From positions 152,019-216,018 of the forward strand of contig NZ_LMEY01000004.1 in assembly GCF_001426665.1 (NCBI RefSeq): 64,000 nucleotides of DNA. Direction: 5' to 3'. Shown here in pieces: positions 54,366 through 63,208 of the stretch. The notes below the pieces were generated by a model. That model was not told the origin of the DNA. It ran no database searches and worked only from the letters and a program-made list of their open reading frames with translations. Numbering within the stretch: the stretch's first letter is position 1; each line of letters begins with the position of its first letter. The position numbers were made by a program, and so were the translations under genes. The stretch comes from Rhizobium sp. Root1334 (GTDB lineage: Bacteria; Pseudomonadota; Alphaproteobacteria; Rhizobiales; Rhizobiaceae).

Positions 54366-54758
54366 GCGATTTTTGTCTTCTATTGCTAGGAGCGGGAACA
54401 CTCGGATATTTTCACGAGGGAACCATCTACCGGCTTGCCCGTCGTGACCAAGCTCACGAATACCACTTCCCTTTCATCGCAATCAAGTCACTTGAATATT
54501 CAATATGGATGAATCTTCGGCTCGGCTTCAAGGTGGTTCTTCTCTGGAGCAGAGCGCCGTACCGGCAAACATGTCGCGGCGCTCAAGGTGCAAATGCGAA
54601 TTGAGCTACAGATAGTGGTCAGCGCCGGGGACTGAGCCGCTTGCACAATCGCTTCATGGGATCCGTCCATCCCTTCAAACATCGGCCTTGCCGGCCTGGA
54701 AGTCACGGCGATGCGACGGGCAGGAAGCCTTTGAATGGGTGAGGATGCCGCCTGTCGC
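54366..54758. other. Intergenic region between regulator and MATE genes
   Basis: Other than the candidate operator at 54482-54496, I see no convincing gene or terminator in this 393-base stretch. The part from 54500 to 54758 is GC-rich, with no trustworthy start codon and ribosome site. Confidence 0.4.
54482..54496. promoter_or_regulatory. Third TCAAG-N3-CTTGA operator, upstream of the XRE-cupin gene
   Basis: ATCAAGTCACTTGAA matches the pair at 53686-53720 and is itself a 13-bp palindrome (TCAAGT-C-ACTTGA). It lies 117-131 bases before the regulator's start, which suggests autoregulation. Confidence 0.7.
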
Positions 54759-56108
54759 CTACGCGTTGTCTTCTCGTATCCGCACAAGCCGGAAAAACCG
54801 TGCTGGCAGAATGATGGCACTCATGGAAAGACCAGCGGCAAATCCAATCCACACGCCCAGGGGGCCTACGGACGTGTGAAAGGCCAGGAAATAACCCAGG
54901 GGCAGGGCCAGCAGCCAATAGGAAACGATGGACACAGCAGACGGCCACTTGGTGTCGTTCAGCCCACGCAGAGCCCCCAGCCCGGTGGACTGCAATCCAT
55001 CCACCACCTGCATTAGCGCGACCACGATAAACATGCTGGACGCCAGTGCGACAACAGGCGGGTCCCTGCTCAGCAATTCGGCAATGGAGCGGCCCGCAAA
55101 GATCAGCGCAACCGTGGTGGCCAGCATCCACAGCGCCACAAAGCCAAAGGTTGCCATGCCGATAGGCCGGAGCCGTTCCGGCTGCCCCGAGCCATCGGCC
55201 TGTGCGATGCGGATAGCAACGGCAGTCGCCATTCCGAGCGGCAGCATGTAAAGGGTCGCGCCAATCGAGTTGACGATCTGGTTGGCGGCGAGCGCGCCTG
55301 CGCCAAACCAGCCGAGCATGAAGGTTGCCATTGCGACGGCCCCGGCCTCGGCGAGATAACTGATCCCCAGCGGCAACCCCTGTAAGAATTGCTGCCAGAC
55401 ACCTTTGCCCGTGACCACCGCCCGCAAGCGGAAACGGCGCATCGCCAATGCCCGGCGCCAATAGAGATAGGCAGCGGCAAGGGCGATCGTCTCAGCCAGA
55501 ACACTGGCGATACCCGAGCCGAGAATGCCAAGAGCCGGTATGGGGCCGAGACCGTAAATCAGCAGATAGTTCAGCGGCACATTGATCGCGACGCCGAAGA
55601 ATGCAAACCCGACCGCCAGCCAAGGCCGGTCCGTGGCGTCAAGCAGGGACTTCAGCACCAGAAAGACCGAAAAGGGCAGCATGAACAGCGCCATCGGCAC
55701 CCAATAAAGCCACGCCTGCGTCTCCGGCAGGCCCATTACCCGCACAATCGGCATCAGCGCCAACATGATCGTGGCCGCCAGAGCGCCGCATATCAGCGCC
55801 GTCATCATGCCATGACGGACAGCCGAGCTGACCATCCGGGCATCTTTCGCCCCAAAGCCGCTGGCCATCGATATGCCGACAACCGAAATCACCCCGTAAA
55901 GCATCGCCGTCAGCAGCATATGAACCGCCATGACGAGCGAGACGATGGCCAGAACCTCGGTTCCAAGCGGCGACAGCATGATCGTGTCAGTGATGCCAAT
56001 CAGCGAGCTTGCCGATAGTCCGAGGACCAGCGGGACAGACAGCTTTATCAGCGAAGGCAACTCGGAGATGATACGGCCAAAATGCAGTTTCTTGTCAGAC
56101 GGGGCCAT
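54759..56108 (-). CDS. MATE-family multidrug efflux transporter
   Basis: This 449-residue protein has about 12 hydrophobic helices arranged in two similar halves. The start is LIKLSVPLVLGLSASSLIGITDTIMLSPLGTEVLAIVS, quoted only in part: VPLVLGLSASSLIGITD near 23-39 is the family's first-helix block. The second half has GLPLGISYLAEAGAVAM near 245-261. These exporters use Na+ or H+ to expel cationic drugs or plant compounds. The gene stands alone, on the minus strand, with a 428-base gap upstream. Substrate is unknown; export of a toxic phenolic is possible. Confidence 0.9.
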   Translation of the reverse strand: MAPSDKKLHFGRIISELPSLIKLSVPLVLGLSASSLIGITDTIMLSPLGTEVLAIVSLVMAVHMLLTAMLYGVISVVGISMASGFGAKDARMVSSAVRHGMMTALICGALAATIMLALMPIVRVMGLPETQAWLYWVPMALFMLPFSVFLVLKSLLDATDRPWLAVGFAFFGVAINVPLNYLLIYGLGPIPALGILGSGIASVLAETIALAAAYLYWRRALAMRRFRLRAVVTGKGVWQQFLQGLPLGISYLAEAGAVAMATFMLGWFGAGALAANQIVNSIGATLYMLPLGMATAVAIRIAQADGSGQPERLRPIGMATFGFVALWMLATTVALIFAGRSIAELLSRDPPVVALASSMFIVVALMQVVDGLQSTGLGALRGLNDTKWPSAVSIVSYWLLALPLGYFLAFHTSVGPLGVWIGFAAGLSMSAIILPARFFRLVRIREDNA

Positions 56109-56536
56109 GAGCCTCTTCTATCCTCGGTTAGTAGTGCTTCCGCGATCCTCTTCGGCGAACGATATCCGAGCGAATCTGCAACGCATCGCGCGCGGCCACT
56201 TCACTATCAGATTTCAGCTGTTTTCACTGCCTCATAAAGAACCCAACCGGCCGCATGTTCCCGTGAGCAACGACCAGCGTAAGCGCCAGCGTTTCTCACC
56301 GTTCGCGTCTGCGAATGTCCATGGCAACTACGTCCTCACAGGACATATCCGATCAGGCAAAAGCTGAGACAAGACCGATTTTCGCGCGCTTTTGCGCCTT
56401 GGCGAGCAGCAATATACTCCGGCACCAATGTAAGAAACGGAAACACTTTGTGACTAAGTGCTTCCGAAATCAGCTGTTTTTGACTTGCCGCGCGCATGCG
56501 CATGAAGGATATTGCTCCCACGTCAAGGAAGCGATC
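56109..56536. other. Intergenic region upstream of the 133-residue gene
   Basis: The 428 bases carry an imperfect inverted repeat at 56438-56466 and an exact direct repeat TCAGCTGTTTT at 56214-56224 and 56470-56480. A 34-codon frame at 56263-56367 lacks a ribosome site. Otherwise I see nothing clear. Confidence 0.4.
56438..56466. promoter_or_regulatory. Inverted repeat upstream of the 133-residue gene
   Basis: CGGAAACACTT and AAGTGCTTCCG pair at 10 of 11 positions across a 7-base spacer. It ends 70 bases before the start codon at 56537 and may be an operator or leader hairpin. Confidence 0.45.
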
Positions 56537-56938
56537 ATGATTAGAATGATACAAGACCCGGCTGAACTTTCCGGCGAAGACATTACTGGAAAATATATTC
56601 TGCGCAGGCTGAACTACCACTGGTTCGCCTACGGCAAGGCCGCTATCGTGACCGCCTGCAAAGGGACAATCCTGCATCTAGAGCGCGAAGAGACGGTTTA
56701 TTCCGAGCGCTGGGCGCGCCGCGCCTATAGCGGTAACGGAAAGAGATATCCCGGCGGGGTCTGCCCGATTTCAGCGGTTGCTTGCGTTTGCGACACAGCG
56801 GATGAGGTGAATGCCGTAATCCAGCTGGATGTGGAAGCACAGGATGAATTCTACCAGCTGATCGCCAAGGCCGATGCCAGGGTTCACGCATTGGCCTCGT
56901 CATCGCAGAACAAATTGTATCTGGCCGCGGCCGAGTAA
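56537..56938 (+). CDS. Hypothetical protein, 133 residues
   Basis: I do not recognise this protein. It starts at an ATG preceded by AAGGAAG and has a mixed alpha/beta pattern without signal peptide or membrane segment. Notable features are three cysteines in the stretch CPISAVACVC near 83-92, a Tyr/Arg-rich patch near 60-75, and an acidic C-terminal half. The cysteines are too close for a classical zinc site. It stands alone between a MATE gene and the quinate-type operon. Codon use looks normal. An upstream inverted repeat suggests specific regulation. Confidence 0.65.
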   Translation: MIRMIQDPAELSGEDITGKYILRRLNYHWFAYGKAAIVTACKGTILHLEREETVYSERWARRAYSGNGKRYPGGVCPISAVACVCDTADEVNAVIQLDVEAQDEFYQLIAKADARVHALASSSQNKLYLAAAE

Positions 56939-57128
56939 GGCCGTTGACACAGAGTATCCCGCGACCGTTTTTTGAACCGGTGCGGCATTCGGCCGGACAC
57001 TCTTCTTTTCGAAGCCCTTTCCCACATCGGGCGAACATCCTGACGGCTCAATCGAGTTTCAGACCGGTCTCTCGTACCCCGCGGGCTACGTCGTCCTTCC
57101 TGCCCCTTAGACGGCTTCCTGATCCGGG

Positions 57129-59039
57129 TCAGTGTTTTTGCCACTCCCTTGCAATGACCGGCATGCCATCGGGCCGGATCTGCTTCTTCAGCGCAGCGAT
57201 GCGGAAGATCGCGTTGGCAGCACCATAGCCGCGATAGCCGCGCCGTTCGACGATCTCGAAGAAAAAGCCCTCGCCGTAGGTGCCACTGTAGAGCTGGAAG
57301 AACTCGCCGTGCTCGTCGCGATCGTAGAGAATGTTTTCCGCCTTTAGCCGCTCGCTCAACTCGGGTTCGAGGCCGAAGCGGGCTTCGACATCGTCGTAAT
57401 AGTTGGGCGAAATGTGCAGCGGCCGGAAACCATTCCGTTTCAGCGCTGCAGCCGTTGCAAAGATATCATCCGTGTTGAAAGCCAGATGCTGGATGCCCGA
57501 ACCGAACGTTTCGGCGATGAAGTGGCCGGCAAGCGTGCGCCGGTTTTCCGCCCCATTGAGCGTGATGCGCAAGCTACCTGCCGCATTCTCGATGACCTGG
57601 CTGCGCACGACGCCTGCCGGATCGATGATATCCACCATCGGTGTCTTTTGCGTCTCGAAAATCGAGGTGTAGAACAACAGCCAGGTCAGCATTTCTTCAT
57701 AGGCGACAGTCTGGGCGATATGATCGATGGCACGCAGATGCGCCGGCTGGCTGTCATCCTCATTCGCGACAGCTACGAAATCGATGTCCCAAATGCGGCC
57801 AAGATCAGTCTTTTCATCGAGCAGATAGATCAACCCGCCGCCGACCCCACGAATGGCCGGGACTTCCAATTCTCCAGCGCCAACCGGCTGGCTGAAGGAT
57901 TCAGCCCCAAGCGCCACCGCCCGGGCCATAGCCTCTTGCGCATCATCCACAATGAGTGCCACTGCATAGGCCGATGGCCCGTGTACCGCATAGGACGCAT
58001 TGGCAAAGCCTGCACGCTCGGTATTGACCAGCAACCGGATATCGCCCTGGCTATAGACCGTCACCTGCTTGGTCCTGTGCCGCGCAGTGTTGCGGAAGCC
58101 AAGCGTGCGAAGAAGCGCGATAAGGTCCGTCGCAGCGGTTTCATCGACAGAGAATTCCACGAAGCCGATGGCCTTCACCGGCGCACGCCCCGGCATGTCG
58201 GCAACAGTAAGCCCCGAAGCATTTGGATTGCGCCGGACGCGGTCACCAAGCGTAATCAGCGAGCGGTAACCATCGGCCGCAATCGCCTTTGCAGACCCAC
58301 CACGGAACTGGTCATTGAAGATTTCCAGCGAGAAGTAACCATCATAGCCCGTCTCAGCGATCGCGCTGGTAAAGGCCGTGACCGCCAGATCGCCTTCGCC
58401 CGGCATGTTGCGAAAGTGGCGGCTCCAGTAGAGCAGGTCCATGTCAATCAGCGGCGCGTCTGCCAGCTGGACGATGAAGATTTTCTCCTTGGGGATGGAG
58501 CGGATCGAATTGATATCGATCTTGCGCGACAAGGTATGGAAGCTGTCGAGGATCAGGCCGATGTTCGGGTGGTCGGCGCGCCGGACGATTTCCCAGGCAT
58601 CCCGATGGTCGAAGATATGTTTTCCCCAGGCAAGTGCTTCGTAACCAACCTTCAAACCGCGCTTGGCAGCCCGCTCGCCGAGTTCATGAAAGTCCGCCGC
58701 GGCCCGGTCGATGCCGCCGAGCGACACCGGCGACACGTTAGAGCAGACCAGTACAAGGTCGGTACCGAGCTGCTGCATGATATCAAACTTGCGCTCGGCA
58801 CGATCGAAGGTGCGCGTACGATGCGGTTCCGGCATGCCCTCGAAATCGCGGAAGGGCTGAAAAAGCGTGATCTCCAACCCATGATCACGTACCATCCGCC
58901 CGACATCCGCCGGGCTGCCATCAAAGGCCAAGAAATCATTCTCGAAGATTTCAACACCGTCAAAGCCTGCCTTTGCAATCGCAGCCAGCTTCTCCGGCAA
59001 CTCGCCGCTGATCGATACAGTCGCGATGGAGGTCTTCAT
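57129..59039 (-). CDS. quiC: 3-Dehydroshikimate dehydratase fused to a 4-hydroxyphenylpyruvate-dioxygenase-like domain (QuiC type)
   Basis: This 636-residue protein has an N-terminal TIM-barrel sugar-isomerase-like domain (~1-280). Metal ligands are in GYEALAWG (~134), LDSFHT (~165), QLADAP (~190) and SLEIFND (~237), as in dehydroshikimate dehydratases. The C-terminal part (~290-636) resembles HPPD and keeps the three iron ligands: His in DHIAQTV, His in GIQHLAF and Glu in FFFEIVERRG. The fusion is known from Pseudomonas QuiC1, which turns 3-dehydroshikimate into protocatechuate. The C-terminal domain's role there is unclear. It overlaps the shikimate-dehydrogenase gene by 4 bases and is the last gene of the operon. 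Confidence 0.88.
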   Translation of the reverse strand: MKTSIATVSISGELPEKLAAIAKAGFDGVEIFENDFLAFDGSPADVGRMVRDHGLEITLFQPFRDFEGMPEPHRTRTFDRAERKFDIMQQLGTDLVLVCSNVSPVSLGGIDRAAADFHELGERAAKRGLKVGYEALAWGKHIFDHRDAWEIVRRADHPNIGLILDSFHTLSRKIDINSIRSIPKEKIFIVQLADAPLIDMDLLYWSRHFRNMPGEGDLAVTAFTSAIAETGYDGYFSLEIFNDQFRGGSAKAIAADGYRSLITLGDRVRRNPNASGLTVADMPGRAPVKAIGFVEFSVDETAATDLIALLRTLGFRNTARHRTKQVTVYSQGDIRLLVNTERAGFANASYAVHGPSAYAVALIVDDAQEAMARAVALGAESFSQPVGAGELEVPAIRGVGGGLIYLLDEKTDLGRIWDIDFVAVANEDDSQPAHLRAIDHIAQTVAYEEMLTWLLFYTSIFETQKTPMVDIIDPAGVVRSQVIENAAGSLRITLNGAENRRTLAGHFIAETFGSGIQHLAFNTDDIFATAAALKRNGFRPLHISPNYYDDVEARFGLEPELSERLKAENILYDRDEHGEFFQLYSGTYGEGFFFEIVERRGYRGYGAANAIFRIAALKKQIRPDGMPVIAREWQKH

Positions 59040-59923
59040 TGCAGATCCTTGCTCGGCCGGCTGCCGGATGTCAGATTGTCGAAATGCCGCATCATCCGGT
59101 AGGCATCCGGCTCGCGGCCCGTGAAGAGGCTGAACGCGCCGACGGCCTGGAAGACGGCCATGCCGCCGCCGTTCAGCACCCGGGATCCCCGAAGCTTTGC
59201 CGTCTTCAGCAGCTCGGTTTCCAAAGGAAAATAGACGATCTCGGCCACCCAATGGCGAGCTGAAAGCAATTCCGGCGCAAGCGGCATACCCGGATATTTC
59301 GCCATGCCGGTCGGGGTCGCATGGATCAGACCGGATGCCGATTGCATCGCCACCGCGAGGTCACCGGATGCCTCAATCGTAGCTTTGGGAAACAGCACCG
59401 ACAGGGACTGCGCCAGATGAGTTGCCCTTTCCGGATCCAGATCAAACACGGTCAGGTTCTTCAAGCCTAGCGACAGAATAGCATAGGCGGTGGCAACGCC
59501 AGCGCCGCCTGCTCCGATCTGAACTGCCGACTTGAGATCGGCATCGGGCAAGCCGCGCCGAAAACTTTCGGCGAAACCCCACCAGTCGGTGTTGTGGCCG
59601 TATCGCCGGCCTCCCTTCAGGACGACGGTGTTCACGGCGCCCAACGCGCGTGCTTCGTCTGAGAGTTCATCGAGATGAGGAATGACCAGCTGCTTGCAGG
59701 GATGGGTGATATTGAGACCGCTCAAACCTTGCTGTTCGGCCTGACTTAAAAGTGCGGGCAGACTGTCCGGTGTCAGGCCGCGCTGGGTGAGATCGATCAG
59801 TGCGTAATCGTAGGCAAACCCCTGCGCCGCGCCTTCCTGCATATGCATCGCCGGTGTCAGCGAAGCCTGGATGCCCGAACCGATCAAGCCGGCCTTTAAG
59901 GGTTTCAGACGTGTTTCGACCAT
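59036..59923 (-). CDS. Quinate/shikimate dehydrogenase (QsuD/AroE-like, probably NAD+-dependent)
   Basis: This protein of 295 residues has the shikimate-binding motif SLTPAMHMQEGAAQG near residue 18-32, THPCKQ near 72-77 with the catalytic Lys, and GHNTDWWGF with the catalytic Asp near 112-120. The nucleotide-binding loop GAGGAGVA near 140 is followed by VFDLDPERA. The NRT-type loop that binds NADP in biosynthetic AroE is replaced by an acidic Asp, which in QsuD-like enzymes goes with NAD+. I choose ATG 59923 (MVETRLKPLK). It therefore probably oxidises quinate or shikimate for catabolism. It lies between the TRAP binding-protein gene and the dehydratase. Confidence 0.85.
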   Translation of the reverse strand: MVETRLKPLKAGLIGSGIQASLTPAMHMQEGAAQGFAYDYALIDLTQRGLTPDSLPALLSQAEQQGLSGLNITHPCKQLVIPHLDELSDEARALGAVNTVVLKGGRRYGHNTDWWGFAESFRRGLPDADLKSAVQIGAGGAGVATAYAILSLGLKNLTVFDLDPERATHLAQSLSVLFPKATIEASGDLAVAMQSASGLIHATPTGMAKYPGMPLAPELLSARHWVAEIVYFPLETELLKTAKLRGSRVLNGGGMAVFQAVGAFSLFTGREPDAYRMMRHFDNLTSGSRPSKDLQ

Positions 59924-59956
59924 TGCAGCAGGTTCCGTAATTGTCAGAAAAGATGG

Positions 59957-59982
59957 GCCGGCCCACCTCAAGGCGGGCCGGC
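59957..59982 (-). terminator. Stem-loop after the TRAP binding-protein gene
   Basis: GCCGGCCC and GGGCCGGC pair perfectly around a 10-base loop. On the minus strand it starts 8 bases after the stop codon (59990) and is followed by CATCTTTTCTG. It is probably a partial terminator or mRNA stabiliser between the binding protein and the catabolic genes. Confidence 0.6.
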
Positions 59983-59989
59983 GAAGGCA

Positions 59990-61003
59990 TTACTGGCCGC
60001 GGGCAGCCGCAAGCTCCTTGAAGAGCAGCGACACAGTGTCGGGGCCGATTTCGCCGCTGAACTTGTCAACCAGCGGCTTGACGGCATCGCGCAGCTTCTG
60101 CGTCTCTTCCGGGCTGAGTTCGGAAACTTCCATGCCGGTGGCCTTGATTTCGGCCATGGCTTTGGCGTCCACTTCGCGCGAGACCGTGCGCTGATAGTCG
60201 CGGGCTTCGATCGCCGCCGACTGGATGACAGCCTTTTCCTCGTCGTTCAGCTTGTCCCAGAAGACCTTGCTGATCAGCACGATCTGCGGATTATACTGGT
60301 GACGCGTCACCGTCATGTACTTCTGCACTTCGAAAAACTTGGCGTTGAGAATGTTGGCCGCCGGGTTTTCCTGGCCGTCCACAGTGCCGGTTTCCAGCGC
60401 CGTGTAGAGTTCAGTGTAAGGCAGCGGCACGGCATTGGCGCCGAGGCCATTGAACAGCTCGATCGGGATTGGCGATTGCAATGTGCGGATCTTCAGGCCC
60501 TTGATGTCTTCCAGCTTGGTGACCGGATGACGGTTGTTGGTGAGATTGCGGAACCCCAATTCCCAATAGGCAAGGCCAACGAGGCCGGTGTCGGGCAGCT
60601 TGTCTGACAGGCTCTTGCCGAATGGCCCGTCCATGATCTTGTCGGCCTCTTCGCCGCTGTTGAACAGGAATGGCAGGTCGACAGCGCCAAATGCCTTGAC
60701 GTTGCTGGCGAGAATACCGGCGTTGAGCACCAGCATCTCGACGACGCCGCCCTGAAGCGACGAGACCGTCTGCACGTCGCCACCGAGCACACCGCCCGGG
60801 AACAGTTTGACGTCGATCTTGCCGCCGCTCTTTTCCTTGACGATCTCGGCAAATTTTTCCATGCCGGTAACCTGCGGATGGCCTTTGTTGTTGGCGCTCG
60901 CAAATTTCAGCGTGGTTTCGCGGATTTCAGCCGATGCAGTCCCCGCCAGCAGCATGGCGGGCAGAGCGAGCCCCAATGCCAGTTTCATCATCTTGTTCAA
61001 CAT
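59990..61003 (-). CDS. TRAP transporter substrate-binding protein (DctP type)
   Basis: This 337-residue protein starts with a signal peptide of about 25 residues (ALPAMLLAGTASAE). The mature protein shows the DctP fold: LKFASANNKGHPQ near 33-45, GVLGGDVQTVSSLQGGVVEM near 71-90, and the specificity region RTLQSPIPIELFNGLGANAVPLPYTELYTAL, quoted only partly (PLPYTELYTALETG near 198-211), with the arginine that binds carboxylates. It probably delivers shikimate or quinate, since it is followed by the dehydrogenase and dehydratase. It lies after the DctM gene, in the order DctQ-DctM-DctP. Confidence 0.9.
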   Translation of the reverse strand: MLNKMMKLALGLALPAMLLAGTASAEIRETTLKFASANNKGHPQVTGMEKFAEIVKEKSGGKIDVKLFPGGVLGGDVQTVSSLQGGVVEMLVLNAGILASNVKAFGAVDLPFLFNSGEEADKIMDGPFGKSLSDKLPDTGLVGLAYWELGFRNLTNNRHPVTKLEDIKGLKIRTLQSPIPIELFNGLGANAVPLPYTELYTALETGTVDGQENPAANILNAKFFEVQKYMTVTRHQYNPQIVLISKVFWDKLNDEEKAVIQSAAIEARDYQRTVSREVDAKAMAEIKATGMEVSELSPEETQKLRDAVKPLVDKFSGEIGPDTVSLLFKELAAARGQ

Positions 61004-61070
61004 GCTTTCCTCCCAGATTTTGGCCGGTGGTTCCCGGCCGGTTGAATGGTTTTCAAAGCGCTCCTCCGCC

Positions 61071-62351
61071 TCAATGCCCGAACCATGCGACCGGCGCGGT
61101 CACCAGCTGCGGGAACAGAACGAGGAGGAAAAGTACGATCAGCTCGGCGATCAGGAAGGGCATGACACCCTTCATCAAATCCTCCATCGACAGCTTGGAC
61201 ACGCCGCAGATGACATTGAGCACCGTGCCGACAGGCGGCGTGATCAAGCCGATGGAATTGTTGATGATGAACAGGACACCGAAATAGACCGGGTCGATGC
61301 CCGCCTGCTTGATCACTGGCATCAGCACGGGCGTCATGATTAGGATCGTCGGGGTCATGTCCATGGCAGTGCCGACCAGCACGATCAGCACCATGATGGC
61401 GATCAGAAGCAGCGTCTGGTTGTCCATCAGCGGCTCCAGCAGCGCGACCAGATCGCCGGGCACATCCGCAACCGTGATCAGCCAGGCGGAGACGGCAGCA
61501 CAGGCAACCAGGAACATAACGATGGAGGTGATCTTTGCTGCCGCCACGAAGACGTGAAACACACGCGACGGTGGCAGTTCGCGGTAGACGACCATGGCGA
61601 CGAACAGCGAATAGACGGCGGCAACAACGCCAGCTTCCGTCGGTGTAAAGACGCCGAATTTCAGGCCGAAGACGATAATCACCGGCAGCATCAGCGCCCA
61701 GATGGCATCGACGAAGGCTTTCATGCGGACTGCGCCACTCTGCCGGGGCGGCAGCGCGAACTGCTCCTTGCGCGCCACCAGCAGCCAGGTGACGCAGAGC
61801 GCCAGCGCAATCAGCAACCCCGGAACGATCCCGGCCAGGAAGAGCTTGGTGATCGATACGCCGCCGATAACCCCGTAGAGAATGAAACCGATCGAGGGCG
61901 GGATGATCGGACCGATGACTGAAGCGGACGCCAGGAGACCGCCAGTGCGGGCCGGATCATGGCCGGATTTCAACATCATCGGGTAGAGCAGTGCGCCGAG
62001 GGCTGCAGCATCCGCCACCGCGGAACCTGAAAGGCTGGACAGGATGCAGGCAGCAAAAATTGCCACGAAACCCAGCCCGCCGCGCACATGGCCGACCAAC
62101 GCCATGGCAAGGTTGACGATGCGGCGCGACAGGCCGCCAGTATTCATCACCTCGCCCGCCAGGAGAAAAAAGGGCACGGCCATCAACGGAAAGCTGTCTG
62201 CACCATTCATGACGTTCTGCGCGACGATCTGGGCATCGAAAATGCCCATGTACATCATCAGCGCCACGCCGCTGATGATCAAGGCGAATGCGATCGGCAC
62301 ACCGAGCGCCATGGGGCCGAGAAGAGCGCCGAGGAAAATTGTCAGGGTCAT
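61071..62351 (-). CDS. TRAP transporter large permease (DctM type)
   Basis: This 426-residue protein has about 12 hydrophobic segments and begins MTLTIFLGALLGPMALGVPI. It has the DctM family blocks FFLLAGEVMNTGGLSRRI near 67-84 and GPIIPPSIGFILYG near 140-153, and ends with a conserved VLFPQLV segment. ATG 62351 follows a GAGGAG site. It sits 10 bases downstream of the small DctQ gene. This is the sodium-driven channel subunit; it works with DctQ and the periplasmic binding protein. Confidence 0.93.
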   Translation of the reverse strand: MTLTIFLGALLGPMALGVPIAFALIISGVALMMYMGIFDAQIVAQNVMNGADSFPLMAVPFFLLAGEVMNTGGLSRRIVNLAMALVGHVRGGLGFVAIFAACILSSLSGSAVADAAALGALLYPMMLKSGHDPARTGGLLASASVIGPIIPPSIGFILYGVIGGVSITKLFLAGIVPGLLIALALCVTWLLVARKEQFALPPRQSGAVRMKAFVDAIWALMLPVIIVFGLKFGVFTPTEAGVVAAVYSLFVAMVVYRELPPSRVFHVFVAAAKITSIVMFLVACAAVSAWLITVADVPGDLVALLEPLMDNQTLLLIAIMVLIVLVGTAMDMTPTILIMTPVLMPVIKQAGIDPVYFGVLFIINNSIGLITPPVGTVLNVICGVSKLSMEDLMKGVMPFLIAELIVLFLLVLFPQLVTAPVAWFGH

Positions 62352-62361
62352 GGCGCTCTCC

Positions 62362-62922
62362 TCAGATCTTCGCGCCGGTGACGGCTTGTGGTGCTGGGTG
62401 ATCCTCAAGAGGCATCTGCTCTTCGCTGTCACGGACGAGTTCGGCGGTGGTCACATCGATGCGGCCGGTCGCGACACAAAACATGTCCCAGAGGATGATC
62501 AGGAAGGTGGGGATTCCGAAGGCGAGGCCCGCGCCGTAAAAAAACCCCATGGACAGGCCGGTTGCCGGCATCGTCGCCGGCAGGTTGATCAGCATTTGGG
62601 TCCAGCTGCCGCTGATCATCAGCGCGGTTGCCAAAAGCATCAGCCCTTGCCCTGCCAGAACGGCCAGCTTTGCGCCGGTGAGCGGCAGGCGTTTGATCAG
62701 CGAATCGACGCCGAGATGGCCGTGTTCGCGCATGGCGACGACGGCGCCGAGGAATGTCAGCCAGATGAAGAAGACCCGGGAAAGCTCTTCGGACGAGGTG
62801 ATACCCTGGTTGAAGGCATAGCGCAGCACGACATTACCGAACACCAGAATGACCATGGCGGCGAGCAGAAGGGCGATGATCACCTTCAGCACAAAAAAGT
62901 AGAATTCGATAATGCGTGTCAT
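62362..62922 (-). CDS. TRAP transporter small permease (DctQ type)
   Basis: This 186-residue protein has four hydrophobic helices, the DctQ layout. The first is LKVIIALLLAAMVILVFGNV near 11-30 and is followed by the conserved RYAFNQGITSSEELSR block near 33-48. The start at ATG 62922 follows GGGAGGACAGGC. It begins the operon, divergent from the TetR gene, with a candidate operator in between. The ~30-residue C-terminal tail is cytoplasmic and acidic. Confidence 0.9.
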   Translation of the reverse strand: MTRIIEFYFFVLKVIIALLLAAMVILVFGNVVLRYAFNQGITSSEELSRVFFIWLTFLGAVVAMREHGHLGVDSLIKRLPLTGAKLAVLAGQGLMLLATALMISGSWTQMLINLPATMPATGLSMGFFYGAGLAFGIPTFLIILWDMFCVATGRIDVTTAELVRDSEEQMPLEDHPAPQAVTGAKI

Positions 62923-63057
62923 GCCTGTCCTCCCGAGATGGATTCCGCCGATGGCGATGTTTGGCGTGCGCTGCATCAGCAACGGCTGCACATTATCGTA
63001 ACGGGATATCCGTGCCGGTGCCTCCTCCTCAGGGACATTCGGCGTAATTACAAAATG

Positions 63058-63073
63058 TACGAACTGGTACGTA
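63058..63073. promoter_or_regulatory. Candidate TetR-type operator between the TRAP operon and its regulator
   Basis: TACGAACTGGTACGTA is an imperfect palindrome (12 of 16 positions match their reverse complement). It lies in the 286-base divergent gap, 136 bases before the TRAP operon start and 136 bases before the regulator start. Confidence 0.5.
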
Positions 63074-63208
63074 TGTCAATAGGCATCTATTGAAAGCGGC
63101 CTGCAAGCTGACTATGAGTTGATGGGCATACCGGGTAGCCGGATGCAGATTCCCGTGTTGGAGACACGCGGACTGGGCGAACGAGGCGCCGGGAGGGAGC
63201 GGCGAAGC

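Noticed and set aside
56263..56367. Possible 34-residue protein starting at GTG
   Set aside because: No ribosome site or family match; too short to support.
57414..59102. 562-codon plus-strand frame opposite the quiC gene
   Set aside because: Shadow frame with no recognisable domain; the minus-strand gene has intact metal motifs.
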